DNA of 64,000 nt from an uncultured Verrucomicrobiota bacterium. GTDB lineage: Bacteria; Verrucomicrobiota; Verrucomicrobiia; Limisphaerales; UBA9464. The stretch lies in assembly GCA_903907925.1 (NCBI GenBank), contig CAIVQB010000085.1, positions 36,683 through 100,682 on the forward strand, read 5' to 3'. Both the position numbers and the translations under genes were made by a program. Shown one piece after another: positions 1 to 7,610 of this stretch. Positions within the stretch are counted from its first letter, which is position 1. Each line of letters begins with the position of its first letter. The notes beneath the pieces are model-generated. The model saw only the letters and a list, made by a program, of their open reading frames with translations. It did no database searches and was not told the origin of the DNA.

Positions 1-303
1 TTCGAACGGTACGGCGGGAAGACCATCGTCATGGCGCGCTTCGTTCCCATCGTCCGGACCTTCACGCCGTTCGTGGCCGGGATGGGTGCCATGCCGTACT
101 CGCGTTTCCTCGGATTCAGCGTGGTGGCAACGGCCCTGTGGGTCAGCCTGATTCTGCCGGCGGGCTATTTCTTCGGAAACATCCCGGCGGTGAAACGGCA
201 TTTTGAACTGGTGGTGATCGGCATCATCGTCGTCTCCTGCCTGCCGATGGTTGTCGAGTACCTCCGGGCACGGCGGAGCGCCAGGGCCAACCCCGGGAAG
301 TGA
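1..303 (+). CDS. DedA/VTT family membrane protein, C-terminal fragment
   Basis: The reading frame is open from the first base, so the gene begins upstream of the window and only its last 100 codons are seen. The visible part carries the DedA (SNARE-associated/VTT) signature: an RFxPxxR stretch (residues ARFVPIVRTF), then FVAGMGAMPYSRF, followed by two hydrophobic segments and a basic tail ending in an Arg/Lys-rich stretch. Family members are polytopic inner-membrane proteins linked to phospholipid (undecaprenyl-phosphate or PE) translocation and envelope integrity. The exact substrate cannot be read from this fragment. It is followed 43 bases later by a peroxiredoxin start on the same strand. 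Confidence 0.85.
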   Translation, partial: FERYGGKTIVMARFVPIVRTFTPFVAGMGAMPYSRFLGFSVVATALWVSLILPAGYFFGNIPAVKRHFELVVIGIIVVSCLPMVVEYLRARRSARANPGK

Positions 304-346
304 AGCGCGCTTGCGACACCGCGAAGGTGGGTTAGCGTCCCGCACC

Positions 347-820
347 ATGGCAACCGAACCTCCGATTTCATTGAAGCCCGGCGATCCCGCACCGGATTTT
401 TCGGCGACCGCCACCGACGGTTCGACCATCCGCCTGGCGGATCTATTGGGAACCCCGGTGGTTCTCTACTTCTATCCGCGCGACGACACTCCGGGTTGCA
501 CCAAGGAAGCCTGCGCTTTCCGGGACAGCTACGCGGCCTTCAAGAAAAAGGGCGCGATCGTCCTGGGCGTCAGCCTCGACACGGTGAAATCGCATGTGAA
601 ATTCACCGAGAAGTTCAAACTCCCCTTCCCGCTGTTGGCCGACGAAAACAAGGCGATCGTCACGGCCTACGGGGTCTGGGGCATGAAAAGCTTCATGGGC
701 CGGAAGTACGAGGGCATCCACCGGGTCACCTTTCTGATCGGTGCCGACGGCCGGATCCGCAACATCTGGCCCAAGGTGAAGCCAGAGGAACACGCAGCGG
801 AAGTCCTGGCGGCGTTGTAA
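347..820 (+). CDS. bcp: Thioredoxin-dependent thiol peroxidase (peroxiredoxin Q/BCP)
   Basis: A 157-residue AhpC/TSA-fold peroxiredoxin, the usual length for the BCP/PrxQ class. It reduces hydroperoxides in the cytoplasm and is recycled by thioredoxin. The active-site stretch YPRDDTPGCTKEAC gives a peroxidatic Cys51 and a resolving Cys56 five residues later, the atypical 2-Cys BCP arrangement. The frame stays open upstream into the dedA gene. I chose the ATG at 347 because the conserved domain (SLKPGDPAPDF) begins a few residues later and a start at 251 would add 32 residues unlike the family. No signal peptide is visible. A second, unrelated-subfamily peroxiredoxin follows 142 bases downstream. 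Confidence 0.93.
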   Translation: MATEPPISLKPGDPAPDFSATATDGSTIRLADLLGTPVVLYFYPRDDTPGCTKEACAFRDSYAAFKKKGAIVLGVSLDTVKSHVKFTEKFKLPFPLLADENKAIVTAYGVWGMKSFMGRKYEGIHRVTFLIGADGRIRNIWPKVKPEEHAAEVLAAL

Positions 821-883
821 TTCCACGGCAAGCAGCCGGGTCAGTGTCTGGGACCACAGCGAGAAACCACACACTTCCACCGT

Positions 884-912
884 TTGACACCCCGGCGGGG
901 CCGTACTATTTG
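884..912 (+). promoter_or_regulatory. Candidate sigma-70-like promoter upstream of the second peroxiredoxin
   Basis: A perfect -35 hexamer TTGACA lies at 884-889. Seventeen bases later is TATTTG (907-912), a weak -10 match; TACTAT at 904 is an alternative but with only 14 bases of spacing. The site is 51 bases upstream of the ATG at 963 and would let this peroxiredoxin be transcribed separately from bcp. The call rests on consensus matching only. Confidence 0.4.
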
Positions 913-962
913 TCGCGGGCTGCACGTCAACGATTCCGCGACACCGTCAACTTTTTCATACC

Positions 963-1442
963 ATGCCCATTGCTGTCGGCTCCAAAGCCCCTGATTTCAC
1001 CCTCAAGTCCAAGTCGTCCACGGGTCTTTCCGATCTGAAGCTGTCGGCCAACTTCGGCAGCAAGAACACGGTGATCCTGTTCTTCCCGCTCGCCTTCACC
1101 GGCGTCTGCACCCAGGAAATGTGCGACATCACCTCCGGTCTCGGAGCCTACGGCGCCCTGAATGCCGACGTGATCGCCATCAGCGTGGACAGCCCGTTCG
1201 CGCAGGAAGCCTGGGCCACGGCCAACAAGATCACCGTCAAGATCGGCAGCGACCTCAACAAGACCGTGACCGACGCCTATCAGGTGCGGTTCCCGATGCT
1301 GGCCGGTGTGGGTGACACGTCCGCCCGGGCCGCCTTCGTCATCGATAAGACGGGCGTAGTACGTTACGCCGAGCAGACGCCGACGCCCAAGGACCTGCCG
1401 AATTTCGAAGCCATCAAAGCCACCCTGGCCACGCTTCAATAA
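963..1442 (+). CDS. Redoxin-family peroxiredoxin (AhpC/TSA superfamily)
   Basis: A 159-residue thioredoxin-fold peroxidase with the active-site segment FFPLAFTGVCTQEMC. Cys49 is the peroxidatic residue in the T-x2-C context and Cys54 is a possible resolving cysteine. The PLAFTGVC form is typical of the redoxin/AhpE-like branch and not of BCP, so the two neighbours are not recent duplicates. The predicted role is detoxification of peroxides in the cytoplasm; the reductant is not evident. The gene has its own candidate promoter (884-912) and ends just before a perfect-stem terminator, so it is probably monocistronic. Confidence 0.9.
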   Translation: MPIAVGSKAPDFTLKSKSSTGLSDLKLSANFGSKNTVILFFPLAFTGVCTQEMCDITSGLGAYGALNADVIAISVDSPFAQEAWATANKITVKIGSDLNKTVTDAYQVRFPMLAGVGDTSARAAFVIDKTGVVRYAEQTPTPKDLPNFEAIKATLATLQ

Positions 1443-1460
1443 CGACAGGAACCCCTCTCC

Positions 1461-1493
1461 AAAGGGCGCGGCTTTCCCAGCCGCGCCCTTTTT
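1461..1493 (+). terminator. Rho-independent terminator after the second peroxiredoxin
   Basis: A 13-bp perfect stem pairs 1461-1473 with 1479-1491 (AAAGGGCGCGGCT with its complement) around a 5-base loop, followed by TTTTTGTTT on the + strand. It starts 18 bases after the stop at 1442 and cleanly separates the peroxiredoxin from ilvE. Confidence 0.92.
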
Positions 1494-1598
1494 GTTTGTC
1501 GAAATCCAAATGCAGTCAGCGAACCAGCCAATTCAACAGTCTGTCTAAAACCGTTGCCGCCCGGCCGGCGGCTTTCTAGCCTCAACCGAATATCTTCG

Positions 1599-2471
1599 AT
1601 GAAAATCTACCTTGATGGTCAGTTCTGCAGTGAAGCGGACGCCAAAATCTCCGTGTTCGATCACGGTCTGCTGTATGGCGACGGCGTGTTCGAAGGCATC
1701 CGGATGTATCACAACCGGGTCTTCAAACTCCGCGAACACATCGAACGCCTCTATTGGTCCGCGAAGGCCATCCTGCTGGACATCCCGATGACACAGGAGG
1801 AGATGATCGCCGCCACCGTCGAAACCTGCCGCCAGAACAATCTCCGCGACGGCTATATCCGGCTCGTCGTGACGCGCGGCAAGGGCACGCTCGGCCTTGA
1901 TCCGCGCAAATGCCCGAAGGCGTCGATCATCATCATCGCAACGACGATCCAACTCTACCCCGAGAAGACTTACGCCGAGGGGCTGACGATCGTCACCGTG
2001 CCGACGACCCGCAACATCGTGAACGCCGTGAACCCGGCGATCAAATCGTTGAACTACCTCAACAACGTGCTGGCCCGCATCGAGGCCAACAACGCCGGCG
2101 TCGAGGAGGCCATCCTGCTGAACAGCGATGGGTTCGTGGCCGAATGCACCGCGGACAACGTGTTCATCGTGCAGAAGGGAAAACTCTACACGCCGCCGCT
2201 GAGCTCCGGCGCGTTGTACGGCATCACCCGGAACACGGTCCTCGACGTCGCGCGCGAGCTCGGCATTCCGTCCGGCGAACCCAGCCTCTCGCGCTACGAT
2301 CTCTACATCGCCGACGAAATGTTCCTCACCGGCACCGCCGCCGAAATGATCCCGGTGGTGAAGGTCGATGGCCGGGTGATTGGCACGGGAAAACCGGGAC
2401 CGATCACTGCGAAACTGCTGGCCGGCTTCCAGGCTCGGACCCGGACGGACGGCGAGATCATCTTTGCCTGA
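1599..2471 (+). CDS. ilvE: Branched-chain amino acid aminotransferase (class IV PLP enzyme)
   Basis: A 290-residue fold-type IV aminotransferase that would interconvert Leu/Ile/Val and their 2-oxoacids with glutamate/2-oxoglutarate. Diagnostic segments are FDHGLLYGDGVFEGIR near residues 20-35, the PLP-binding lysine Lys149 in AIKSLNYLNN, and the phosphate-binding region EMFLTGTAAEMIPV near the C-terminus. I start at the ATG at 1599, where MKIYLDGQF matches the normal N-terminus. An ATG 45 bases upstream is in frame but would add a non-conserved Arg/Ser-rich lead. A class IV D-amino-acid transaminase or aminodeoxychorismate lyase is less likely given the length and the EGIR context. Confidence 0.92.
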   Translation: MKIYLDGQFCSEADAKISVFDHGLLYGDGVFEGIRMYHNRVFKLREHIERLYWSAKAILLDIPMTQEEMIAATVETCRQNNLRDGYIRLVVTRGKGTLGLDPRKCPKASIIIIATTIQLYPEKTYAEGLTIVTVPTTRNIVNAVNPAIKSLNYLNNVLARIEANNAGVEEAILLNSDGFVAECTADNVFIVQKGKLYTPPLSSGALYGITRNTVLDVARELGIPSGEPSLSRYDLYIADEMFLTGTAAEMIPVVKVDGRVIGTGKPGPITAKLLAGFQARTRTDGEIIFA

Positions 2472-2517
2472 ACGGCGGGAACATCGAAGCAACGACCCGT
2501 CTCCATCGGGCGACGCC

Positions 2518-2859
2518 ATGATCTATCGACTTGCGGAGCTCCACGATTGGTCGGCCGCTCAACGGCAGGGATTCTTCGCCAGCCCCGATCTGGCCGCGGA
2601 GGGGTTCATCCACTTCTCCGAACGCCACCAGGTGGAAGGCGTCGCCCGGCGGTATTATTCCGGGCGCGCCAACCTGATCCTACTCGTGGTGGACGAAACC
2701 CGACTGGGACCTGCCGCTCCGTTGAAGCGAGAGAACACGACCGGCGGAACGGAATTATTTCCCCACGTCTACGGCGCGGTGTCCTTGGACGCGGTGGTTC
2801 AGTCGGCTCCGTTTCTACAGAACGCGGACGGCACGATCCATTGGGCAGAGGGAGTCTGA
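2518..2859 (+). CDS. DUF952 family protein
   Basis: A 113-residue protein that looks like a member of the DUF952 family, small cytoplasmic proteins of unknown biochemical function. Recognisable features are the N-terminal IYRLAE segment followed by a tryptophan, GFIHFSERHQV near residues 35-45, and the FPHVYGAVSLDAV segment near 83-95. The frame is open upstream, but the ATG at 2518 puts the conserved start at residue 1. The gene lies 46 bases behind ilvE, so it may be co-transcribed, but no functional link to branched-chain metabolism can be inferred. Confidence 0.82.
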   Translation: MIYRLAELHDWSAAQRQGFFASPDLAAEGFIHFSERHQVEGVARRYYSGRANLILLVVDETRLGPAAPLKRENTTGGTELFPHVYGAVSLDAVVQSAPFLQNADGTIHWAEGV

Positions 2860-2875
2860 GGTTCCCCTTCGGACA

Positions 2876-2906
2876 CCCTCCCCACCGTTCGGAACGGAGG
2901 GGAGGG
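2876..2906 (+). terminator. Imperfect hairpin downstream of the DUF952 gene, possible terminator
   Basis: The arms 2876-2890 (CCCTCCCCACCGTTC) and 2892-2906 (GAACGGAGGGGAGGG) are complementary with one mismatch and almost no spacer, so a hairpin would close on a TTCGGAA-type loop. There is no U-run after it, so factor-independent termination is uncertain; it could equally be a REP-like palindrome. Confidence 0.4.
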
Positions 2907-3062
2907 CCGGGGAGAAGCGGCGTCCACGAGCACGAGTGGTTGCCTTCGGTTCAACAAGGAATTCCCCACAACATCGCAATCATCAGCGCCCATTCTCATC
3001 CAGGAAACCGTGCACGCTTGGACCGGACTTGCCCCCGGCGTCGGGAACCATAGGGTACGGGC

Positions 3063-3569
3063 ATGGACCCGCTGTCTGCGTCGGACCTGCATCGCATCAA
3101 CGCCGCCCAAGGCTGGCTGATGCTCGGCGCACCCGGCGAGGCGCACTTGGAATTGCGAGAAATCACCGCCGGCTCGGAAACCCGGCCGGAAGTGCTGGAT
3201 TTGCAATGGCAGGCCTTCGCGGCGCAGACCAACTGGACCGCCGCATTCGCCATCGCCGAAGTGTTGATCCGGCAACATCCCGGGGCACCCGGCGGATGGA
3301 TCAATCGTTCCTACGCGGCCCGACGTATGCCCGGCGGAGGATTGGCGCGCGCCTTCGAACTTCTGCGGCCGGCAGCCGATTGTTTTCCCGACGAACCGGC
3401 GATCCCGTTCAACCTCGCCTGTTATTGCGCCCAGGAAAACCGGCTCGACGACGCCTGGACCTGGTATCGCGCCGCCCGAAAGGTCGGCAATCCAGCAGCC
3501 CTTCGATCGCAGGCATTGGCCGACGACGATCTTCGTCCGCTGTGGCCGATGATCAGCCAATTGCAGTAA
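3063..3569 (+). CDS. TPR-like helical repeat protein, uncharacterised
   Basis: A 168-residue protein with no signal peptide. It is built of paired helices reminiscent of tetratricopeptide repeats: INAAQGWLMLGAPGEAHLEL, then FNLACYCAQENRLDDAWTWY with the W/G/Y/A spacing of TPR helix A/B pairs, then ALADDDLRPLWPMI, a motif common at the end of short bacterial TPR proteins. Such proteins usually act as protein-interaction scaffolds; no partner is evident. It sits alone between the DUF952 gene and psd on the same strand, with a roughly 200-base gap before it and 100 bases after. Confidence 0.75.
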   Translation: MDPLSASDLHRINAAQGWLMLGAPGEAHLELREITAGSETRPEVLDLQWQAFAAQTNWTAAFAIAEVLIRQHPGAPGGWINRSYAARRMPGGGLARAFELLRPAADCFPDEPAIPFNLACYCAQENRLDDAWTWYRAARKVGNPAALRSQALADDDLRPLWPMISQLQ

Positions 3570-3669
3570 GAGCCCGTCCGAACAGCGCACCGCCGACGGA
3601 GGAAAACCGTGCCGTTGGCGCTGCAACACAGGCTTCCCCTGCCCCCGCACGAAACGCTAGATTCCCCGG

Positions 3670-4350
3670 GTGAAGCACAAAGGGAAGGCGCTCAACGCCG
3701 CAGCCGTCATTCTCGGCAAAGGACTCATGGCCGTCGTCCTCCTGGCCGGCGTTTCGGCGTTCCTATGGCCGAAGTCGCTGATCCTGGCCGCCGCCATTTG
3801 CGCGCTGGGCCTCGTCTTCTTCGCTTTCGTCCTCTGGTTCTTCCGTGACCCGGATCCCGTCGTTCCGCCCGATCCGAACCTCGTGGTCTCGCCGGCGCAC
3901 GGCACGGTGGACGTGATCGATGAAACGACGGAACTGCACGTGATGGGCGGGCCTTGCCGGCGGGTTTCGGTCTTTCTTTCGGTGTTCAACGTCCACGTCC
4001 AGCAGGCACCGGTTTCCGGCCGGATCACCTACCTGAAACACACGCCCGGTCTTTTTCTCAACGCGCTGAAAACCGAATCGGCGGCGCACAACGAGAACGT
4101 GCTGATCGGGTTCGAAGTGACCGGGCGGACCGGGGTCCGGATCGGAGTCCGCCTGATCACCGGCCTGATTGCCCGCCGCATCATTCCCTGGGTCCGGATC
4201 GGTGAGACGCCGGCCATGGGCGAACGAATCTCCATGATCCAGTTCGGTTCCCGGGTGAACATTTACCTCCCCATCGGGTCTGAACTGAACGTGAAACTCG
4301 GTGATCGCGTGGTGGGTGGACAAACGGTGATCGGCCGGTTGACGTCATGA
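3670..4350 (+). CDS. psd: Phosphatidylserine decarboxylase proenzyme, short form
   Basis: A 226-residue short-type decarboxylase that makes phosphatidylethanolamine from phosphatidylserine at the inner membrane. Two hydrophobic segments (about residues 18-58) anchor it. The WFFRDP motif, VSPAHG and FLSVFNVHVQQAPVSG (near 101-117) are family hallmarks. The self-cleavage site is G193-S194 in QFGSRV, where serine becomes the pyruvoyl group. The chosen start is GTG at 3670; no closer alternative keeps the membrane segment. The gene overlaps pssA by four bases (ATGA), implying translational coupling of consecutive steps. Confidence 0.93.
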   Translation: MKHKGKALNAAAVILGKGLMAVVLLAGVSAFLWPKSLILAAAICALGLVFFAFVLWFFRDPDPVVPPDPNLVVSPAHGTVDVIDETTELHVMGGPCRRVSVFLSVFNVHVQQAPVSGRITYLKHTPGLFLNALKTESAAHNENVLIGFEVTGRTGVRIGVRLITGLIARRIIPWVRIGETPAMGERISMIQFGSRVNIYLPIGSELNVKLGDRVVGGQTVIGRLTS

Positions 4351-5264
4351 ATACTTCGACCCCGAACGATCCGCTGCCCGTCGCCAGACCGCCCGCTGAA
4401 GACACGGACGCACGGCTCAAGATCTACCTGCTCCCGAATCTGTTCACGGCGGGCAATCTGTTCTGCGGATTCCTCGCCCTGACCCGGATTGTCGAAGCCG
4501 TCCCGGAATCGCCCAACTTCAACGCGGTCATCCGCAACGCGCTGGCCTACATCCTCCTCGCCTGCATCCTCGATTTGCTCGACGGCCGGGTCGCGCGCAT
4601 GGGCGGGTTCGAGTCACCGTTCGGCCGCGAGTTCGATTCGCTGGCGGACATCGTCAGTTTCGGCGTGGCACCGGCGTTTCTGGTACATCGGATCGTGCTG
4701 AAACCGGTGTTCATCAACCACCCGGAGATCGGTTGGTTCATCGCCTCGCTGTACGTGATCTGCGGCGCGTTCCGACTGGCCCGCTTCAACTGCCTCGCCG
4801 CCCAGGCGGGAACCGGTGGCGGGAAATACTTCCTCGGATTTCCCATCCCCGCCGCCGCCGGAATGGTGGCGTCGCTGACCCTCTTCCTGCTCTGGTGGGA
4901 CGAGAAACCGTTTCAAGACGTCGAAGGCAGCCGGTGGCGATTCATCCTGCCGGTCATCTTGGTGTTCCTGTCGGCGATGATGGTCAGCGAAGTGAAGTAT
5001 CCGACCTTCAAACGACTCGACTGGCGGACCCAGCGGCCGTTTGTGAAGACGCTCATCATCGTGCTGATCGTCGGCTTCCTGCTGTTGTTGTGGCAGAAGG
5101 TCCTGCCCGTCGCCGCGCCGCTCGGGTTCACCGCCTATCTGGTGTACGGATTCATCCGGCCCAGCATCTCGCGCCAGATGCAGCGGGAGATCGAGGTCGA
5201 CGATGAACCGGACGACGAACCCGAGCCGGGCACAACCACGCCCTCGGGTTCGCGGAATCTGTAG
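4347..5264 (+). CDS. pssA: CDP-diacylglycerol-serine O-phosphatidyltransferase
   Basis: A 305-residue polytopic membrane protein with a complete CDP-alcohol phosphotransferase motif: D76-x2-D79-G80-x2-A83-R84-x8-G93-x3-D97-x3-D101, in the segment beginning DLLDGRVAR. It transfers phosphatidyl from CDP-diacylglycerol to serine, feeding the decarboxylase encoded just upstream. Its start overlaps the psd stop by four bases. The C-terminus is acidic (EVDDEPDDEPEPG) and likely cytoplasmic. Serine as the acceptor, not glycerol phosphate, is inferred from the pairing with psd and from the NLFTAGNLFCGFLAL start typical of PssA. Confidence 0.93.
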   Translation: MNTSTPNDPLPVARPPAEDTDARLKIYLLPNLFTAGNLFCGFLALTRIVEAVPESPNFNAVIRNALAYILLACILDLLDGRVARMGGFESPFGREFDSLADIVSFGVAPAFLVHRIVLKPVFINHPEIGWFIASLYVICGAFRLARFNCLAAQAGTGGGKYFLGFPIPAAAGMVASLTLFLLWWDEKPFQDVEGSRWRFILPVILVFLSAMMVSEVKYPTFKRLDWRTQRPFVKTLIIVLIVGFLLLLWQKVLPVAAPLGFTAYLVYGFIRPSISRQMQREIEVDDEPDDEPEPGTTTPSGSRNL

Positions 5265-5279
5265 CCCACAACGAGCCGG

Positions 5280-5942
5280 ATGATTGACTGGGGGGAAATC
5301 GCTCTCGCCGGAGGGCTGGGAATGCTGGCCGGGTTCATCACCTCGGCGCTGGGCGGTCCCATCAACGTCACCATCGTCAACGAAAGCGCACACAGCGGAT
5401 TCATCCGCGCCTTCCTCATCGCCGTCGGCGCCGTGGTGATGGAGACCATCTACTGCGGCATGGCGTTCGCCGGGTTCGCGTCTTTTTTTCAATCCCACAC
5501 CGTTCAAGCGGCGATGCAGCTCGCCAGCTTCATCCTCGTGCTGTGGCTCGGCATCAAATACCTGCTGGCTGGCCACGTGCCCGGTGAGGAACGCGGACTC
5601 CAAATGGCCGAACGCCGGCTGCATCCCCATACCGCATTCTGGATCGGCTTCGTCCGGGTGCTGGCAAATCCGGGCGTGCTCCTACTGTGGCTGGGCATCA
5701 CGGCAACGCTGCTCTCCCACGGCGTCCTCGATCCTCACTGGCATTCCAAGGTCCCGTTTTGCGGCGGAGTCGCAGCCAGTGGGTTCATCTGGTTCGCCGG
5801 GGTCAGTTGGGGTGTTTCGCGCGGACACGGACGGTTCCCCGTGATCGTGCTGAAACGGATCTCCCAGTTCAGTGGAATCCTGCTGATCGTCACCGCAGTT
5901 ATCCTCGGTGTTCGCCTGATTCACCTTCTGGCCCGGCATTGA
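5280..5942 (+). CDS. LysE/RhtB-type translocator
   Basis: A 220-residue, roughly six-segment membrane protein of the LysE superfamily, which exports amino acids or related small metabolites. The N-terminal segment AGFITSALGGPINVTIVNES resembles the family's conserved GPxN region. Internal segments around residues 45-60, 75-95, 120-145 and 160-215 are hydrophobic, with the amphipathic linker GEERGLQMAERRLHPH between them. It begins 15 bases after pssA and is probably in the same transcript. The substrate cannot be deduced. A GC-rich hairpin (CCGGGCATCATTCCCGG) follows the stop without a U-run. Confidence 0.78.
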   Translation: MIDWGEIALAGGLGMLAGFITSALGGPINVTIVNESAHSGFIRAFLIAVGAVVMETIYCGMAFAGFASFFQSHTVQAAMQLASFILVLWLGIKYLLAGHVPGEERGLQMAERRLHPHTAFWIGFVRVLANPGVLLLWLGITATLLSHGVLDPHWHSKVPFCGGVAASGFIWFAGVSWGVSRGHGRFPVIVLKRISQFSGILLIVTAVILGVRLIHLLARH

Positions 5943-6159
5943 CCGGGCATCATTCCCGGCCGTCTCGGGTCCGCTCGCAGATTCTTTTGCACCGCAACCC
6001 ACTGCGCTGCATGCGCTGATCGACGACACCCTCCCCGCCCCAACGGCACATCGGTAACCGGATTGGGGTCGCGACCGTCATTACCGGTATCCTGGGTTCG
6101 ACCGGATCGATCCGATCGGGACCGGACCACACGTACTCCAACACCTCACACTCGTGATC

Positions 6160-6675
6160 ATGAAGAACAACACTCTGTTGCGCGGAACGCTTGCCTTGCT
6201 AGCGGCAACCGCGCTGTACCAAACCACCCCCGCCTTCGCCCAAGCTCCGGCCGGCGGCGGCGCTCCCGCTGCCGGCGGTCAGGGCGGCGGCCGACGCGGC
6301 GGTGGCGGTCCGATGGCCAACATGTCGGACGAACAACGGGAAGCCCTCCGCCAGATCGCCACCGACAACCGCGAACTCACCACCAAGCTGACCGAAGCCC
6401 GCAAGGAACTCGGCGGCGCCATTTACGCCGAGACGGTCAATGAAGGAACCATCCGCGAGAAGTCCGCAGCCGTCGCCAAGATCGAGGCCGATCTCGCGGT
6501 GGCCCGCGCCAAGGGATTCGCCAAGGTCCGCGACAAGTTCACTGCCGAGCAGATTGACGCCATGAAGAACATGCCCGGCGGCTTCGGCGGCCGTGGCGGT
6601 GGCGGCGGTGGAGCCGGCGGCGCGGGTGGCGGCGGAGCCAACCGTCGTCCTCCGGGCGGAGCGGCAGCGCAGTAA
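6160..6675 (+). CDS. Secreted Spy/CpxP-like helical protein with Gly-rich tails
   Basis: A 171-residue exported protein. The ATG at 6160 is followed by a signal peptide (KNNTLLRGTLALLAATALYQ) ending near AFA-Q. The mature protein has a Gly/Ala/Pro/Arg-rich segment, a central helical region (about residues 52-130) with the LRQIATDNRELTTKLTEARK pattern of Spy/CpxP/ZraP-type periplasmic proteins, and a very Gly-rich tail. In that superfamily such helices act as periplasmic chaperones or metal/stress sensors; here this is inference. A GTG two codons upstream is in frame. An ECF sigma factor follows after a terminator-like hairpin, which fits an envelope-stress module. Confidence 0.72.
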   Translation: MKNNTLLRGTLALLAATALYQTTPAFAQAPAGGGAPAAGGQGGGRRGGGGPMANMSDEQREALRQIATDNRELTTKLTEARKELGGAIYAETVNEGTIREKSAAVAKIEADLAVARAKGFAKVRDKFTAEQIDAMKNMPGGFGGRGGGGGGAGGAGGGGANRRPPGGAAAQ

Positions 6676-6719
6676 TCGCTGGTTTATCGTCCGGTCAATC
6701 CGACCGGATTCAGGTCACC

Positions 6720-6757
6720 GGGCCATCACGCATTGTCGTGGTGGCCCGTTGCCTTTG
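6720..6757 (+). terminator. Terminator-like hairpin after the Spy-like gene
   Basis: The arms 6720-6729 (GGGCCATCAC) and 6738-6747 (GTGGTGGCCC) pair over 10 bp with one G-U wobble around an 8-base loop. The following GTTGCCTTTGTTC is U-rich but not a clean U-run. It lies between the Spy-like gene and the ECF sigma gene, suggesting at least partial separation. Confidence 0.6.
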
Positions 6758-6876
6758 TTCAACCCCGTCCCCCCCATGCGGGCTGGTCCTGGGTTCCGAT
6801 CCACCCGGCCTTTCCAAATTCTCCGACAGCCGCGTAGACAAATTTCCCGGCAGGGTGCGTCCTCCAGACAACCTCC

Positions 6877-7386
6877 ATGCCATCCCGGGATCTCGAACAA
6901 CTCTACGACCGCCACGCGGCAGCGTTGTTCGCCTTTCTGCTCAATCTGACTCGGGACGAGTCGGACACCCGGGACGCGCTCCAGGAATTATTCATCAAGA
7001 TCGCCCGCCGGCCTGAATTGATGGCCGACGTCCGCAGTGAGCGCGAATTCCTCCTGCGGCTGGCCCACAATCTGGCCATCGATCTCATCCGGCGTCGCGC
7101 CTCGCGCTCGCGTGCCCAGGAGGCGTTCGGTGAAGAACCGATGGCGGTGTTCGCGCCGGCGGCCGATCCCGACGAAGCCGCGTATCGAAAGGAACTCGCC
7201 GCGGCATTGGGCGAACTTCCACCCGACCAGCGGGCGGTGATCCATCTCAAGCTCTGGGAAGGACTCACGTTCGAAGCCATCGCCACCGCCCTGGAAATTC
7301 CGCTCAACACCGCGGCGAGCCGGTATCGCTACGGCCTAGACAAACTGCGCGGCCGGTTGCGTCCCCTTTACGACGATCTCCGCTGA
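6877..7386 (+). CDS. ECF-type RNA polymerase sigma factor
   Basis: A 169-residue sigma-70-family factor of the extracytoplasmic-function class. Region 2 spans about residues 5-75 (LYDRHAAALFAFLLNLT, then DALQELFIKIARRP), with the conserved FLLRLAHNLAIDLIRRR promoter-melting helix. Region 4 spans about 105-160 (LPPDQRAVIHLKLWEGLTF, then a helix-turn-helix ending in SRYRYGLDKLR). There is no region 3, as expected for ECF factors. It would direct RNA polymerase to a stress regulon; the cognate promoter is unknown. The next gene on the strand encodes a single-pass membrane protein positioned like an anti-sigma factor, but a 164-bp repeat lies between them. Confidence 0.9.
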   Translation: MPSRDLEQLYDRHAAALFAFLLNLTRDESDTRDALQELFIKIARRPELMADVRSEREFLLRLAHNLAIDLIRRRASRSRAQEAFGEEPMAVFAPAADPDEAAYRKELAAALGELPPDQRAVIHLKLWEGLTFEAIATALEIPLNTAASRYRYGLDKLRGRLRPLYDDLR

Positions 7387-7434
7387 CCGGATATGAAATC
7401 TCGAATCTCCCCAATCCACGCGCCGCACGACCTT

Positions 7435-7598
7435 TGGAGTGCGGCGGGAAGCGCAGCGCCACGCCGCTTTGTAACCGCTGGCACGTTCGCTATGCCCCGG
7501 AGCCTCGCTGACGCGACGGTCGAGCGGTGCACCGGCGATTTTCCGCAACACCCGGACTCGATAGCGGTGTCGACGCTTCGCTCTGCCACCGCACTCCA
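7435..7598 (+). repeat. MITE-like dispersed repeat, copy A (imperfect terminal inverted repeats)
   Basis: The left end 7435-7468 (begins TGGAGTGCGGCGGGAAGCGC, ends CCACGCCGCT) is an imperfect inverted match of the right end 7563-7598 (begins AGCGGTGTCGACGCTTCGCT, ends CCGCACTCCA). Both ends recur nearly identically at 13232-13265 and 13382-13417, while the internal 90-120 bases are unrelated. No transposase is encoded. It fills the gap between the ECF sigma gene and its downstream partner and ends 12 bases before that gene's ATG. Confidence 0.85.
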
Positions 7599-7610
7599 TA
7601 AACAGACGCC

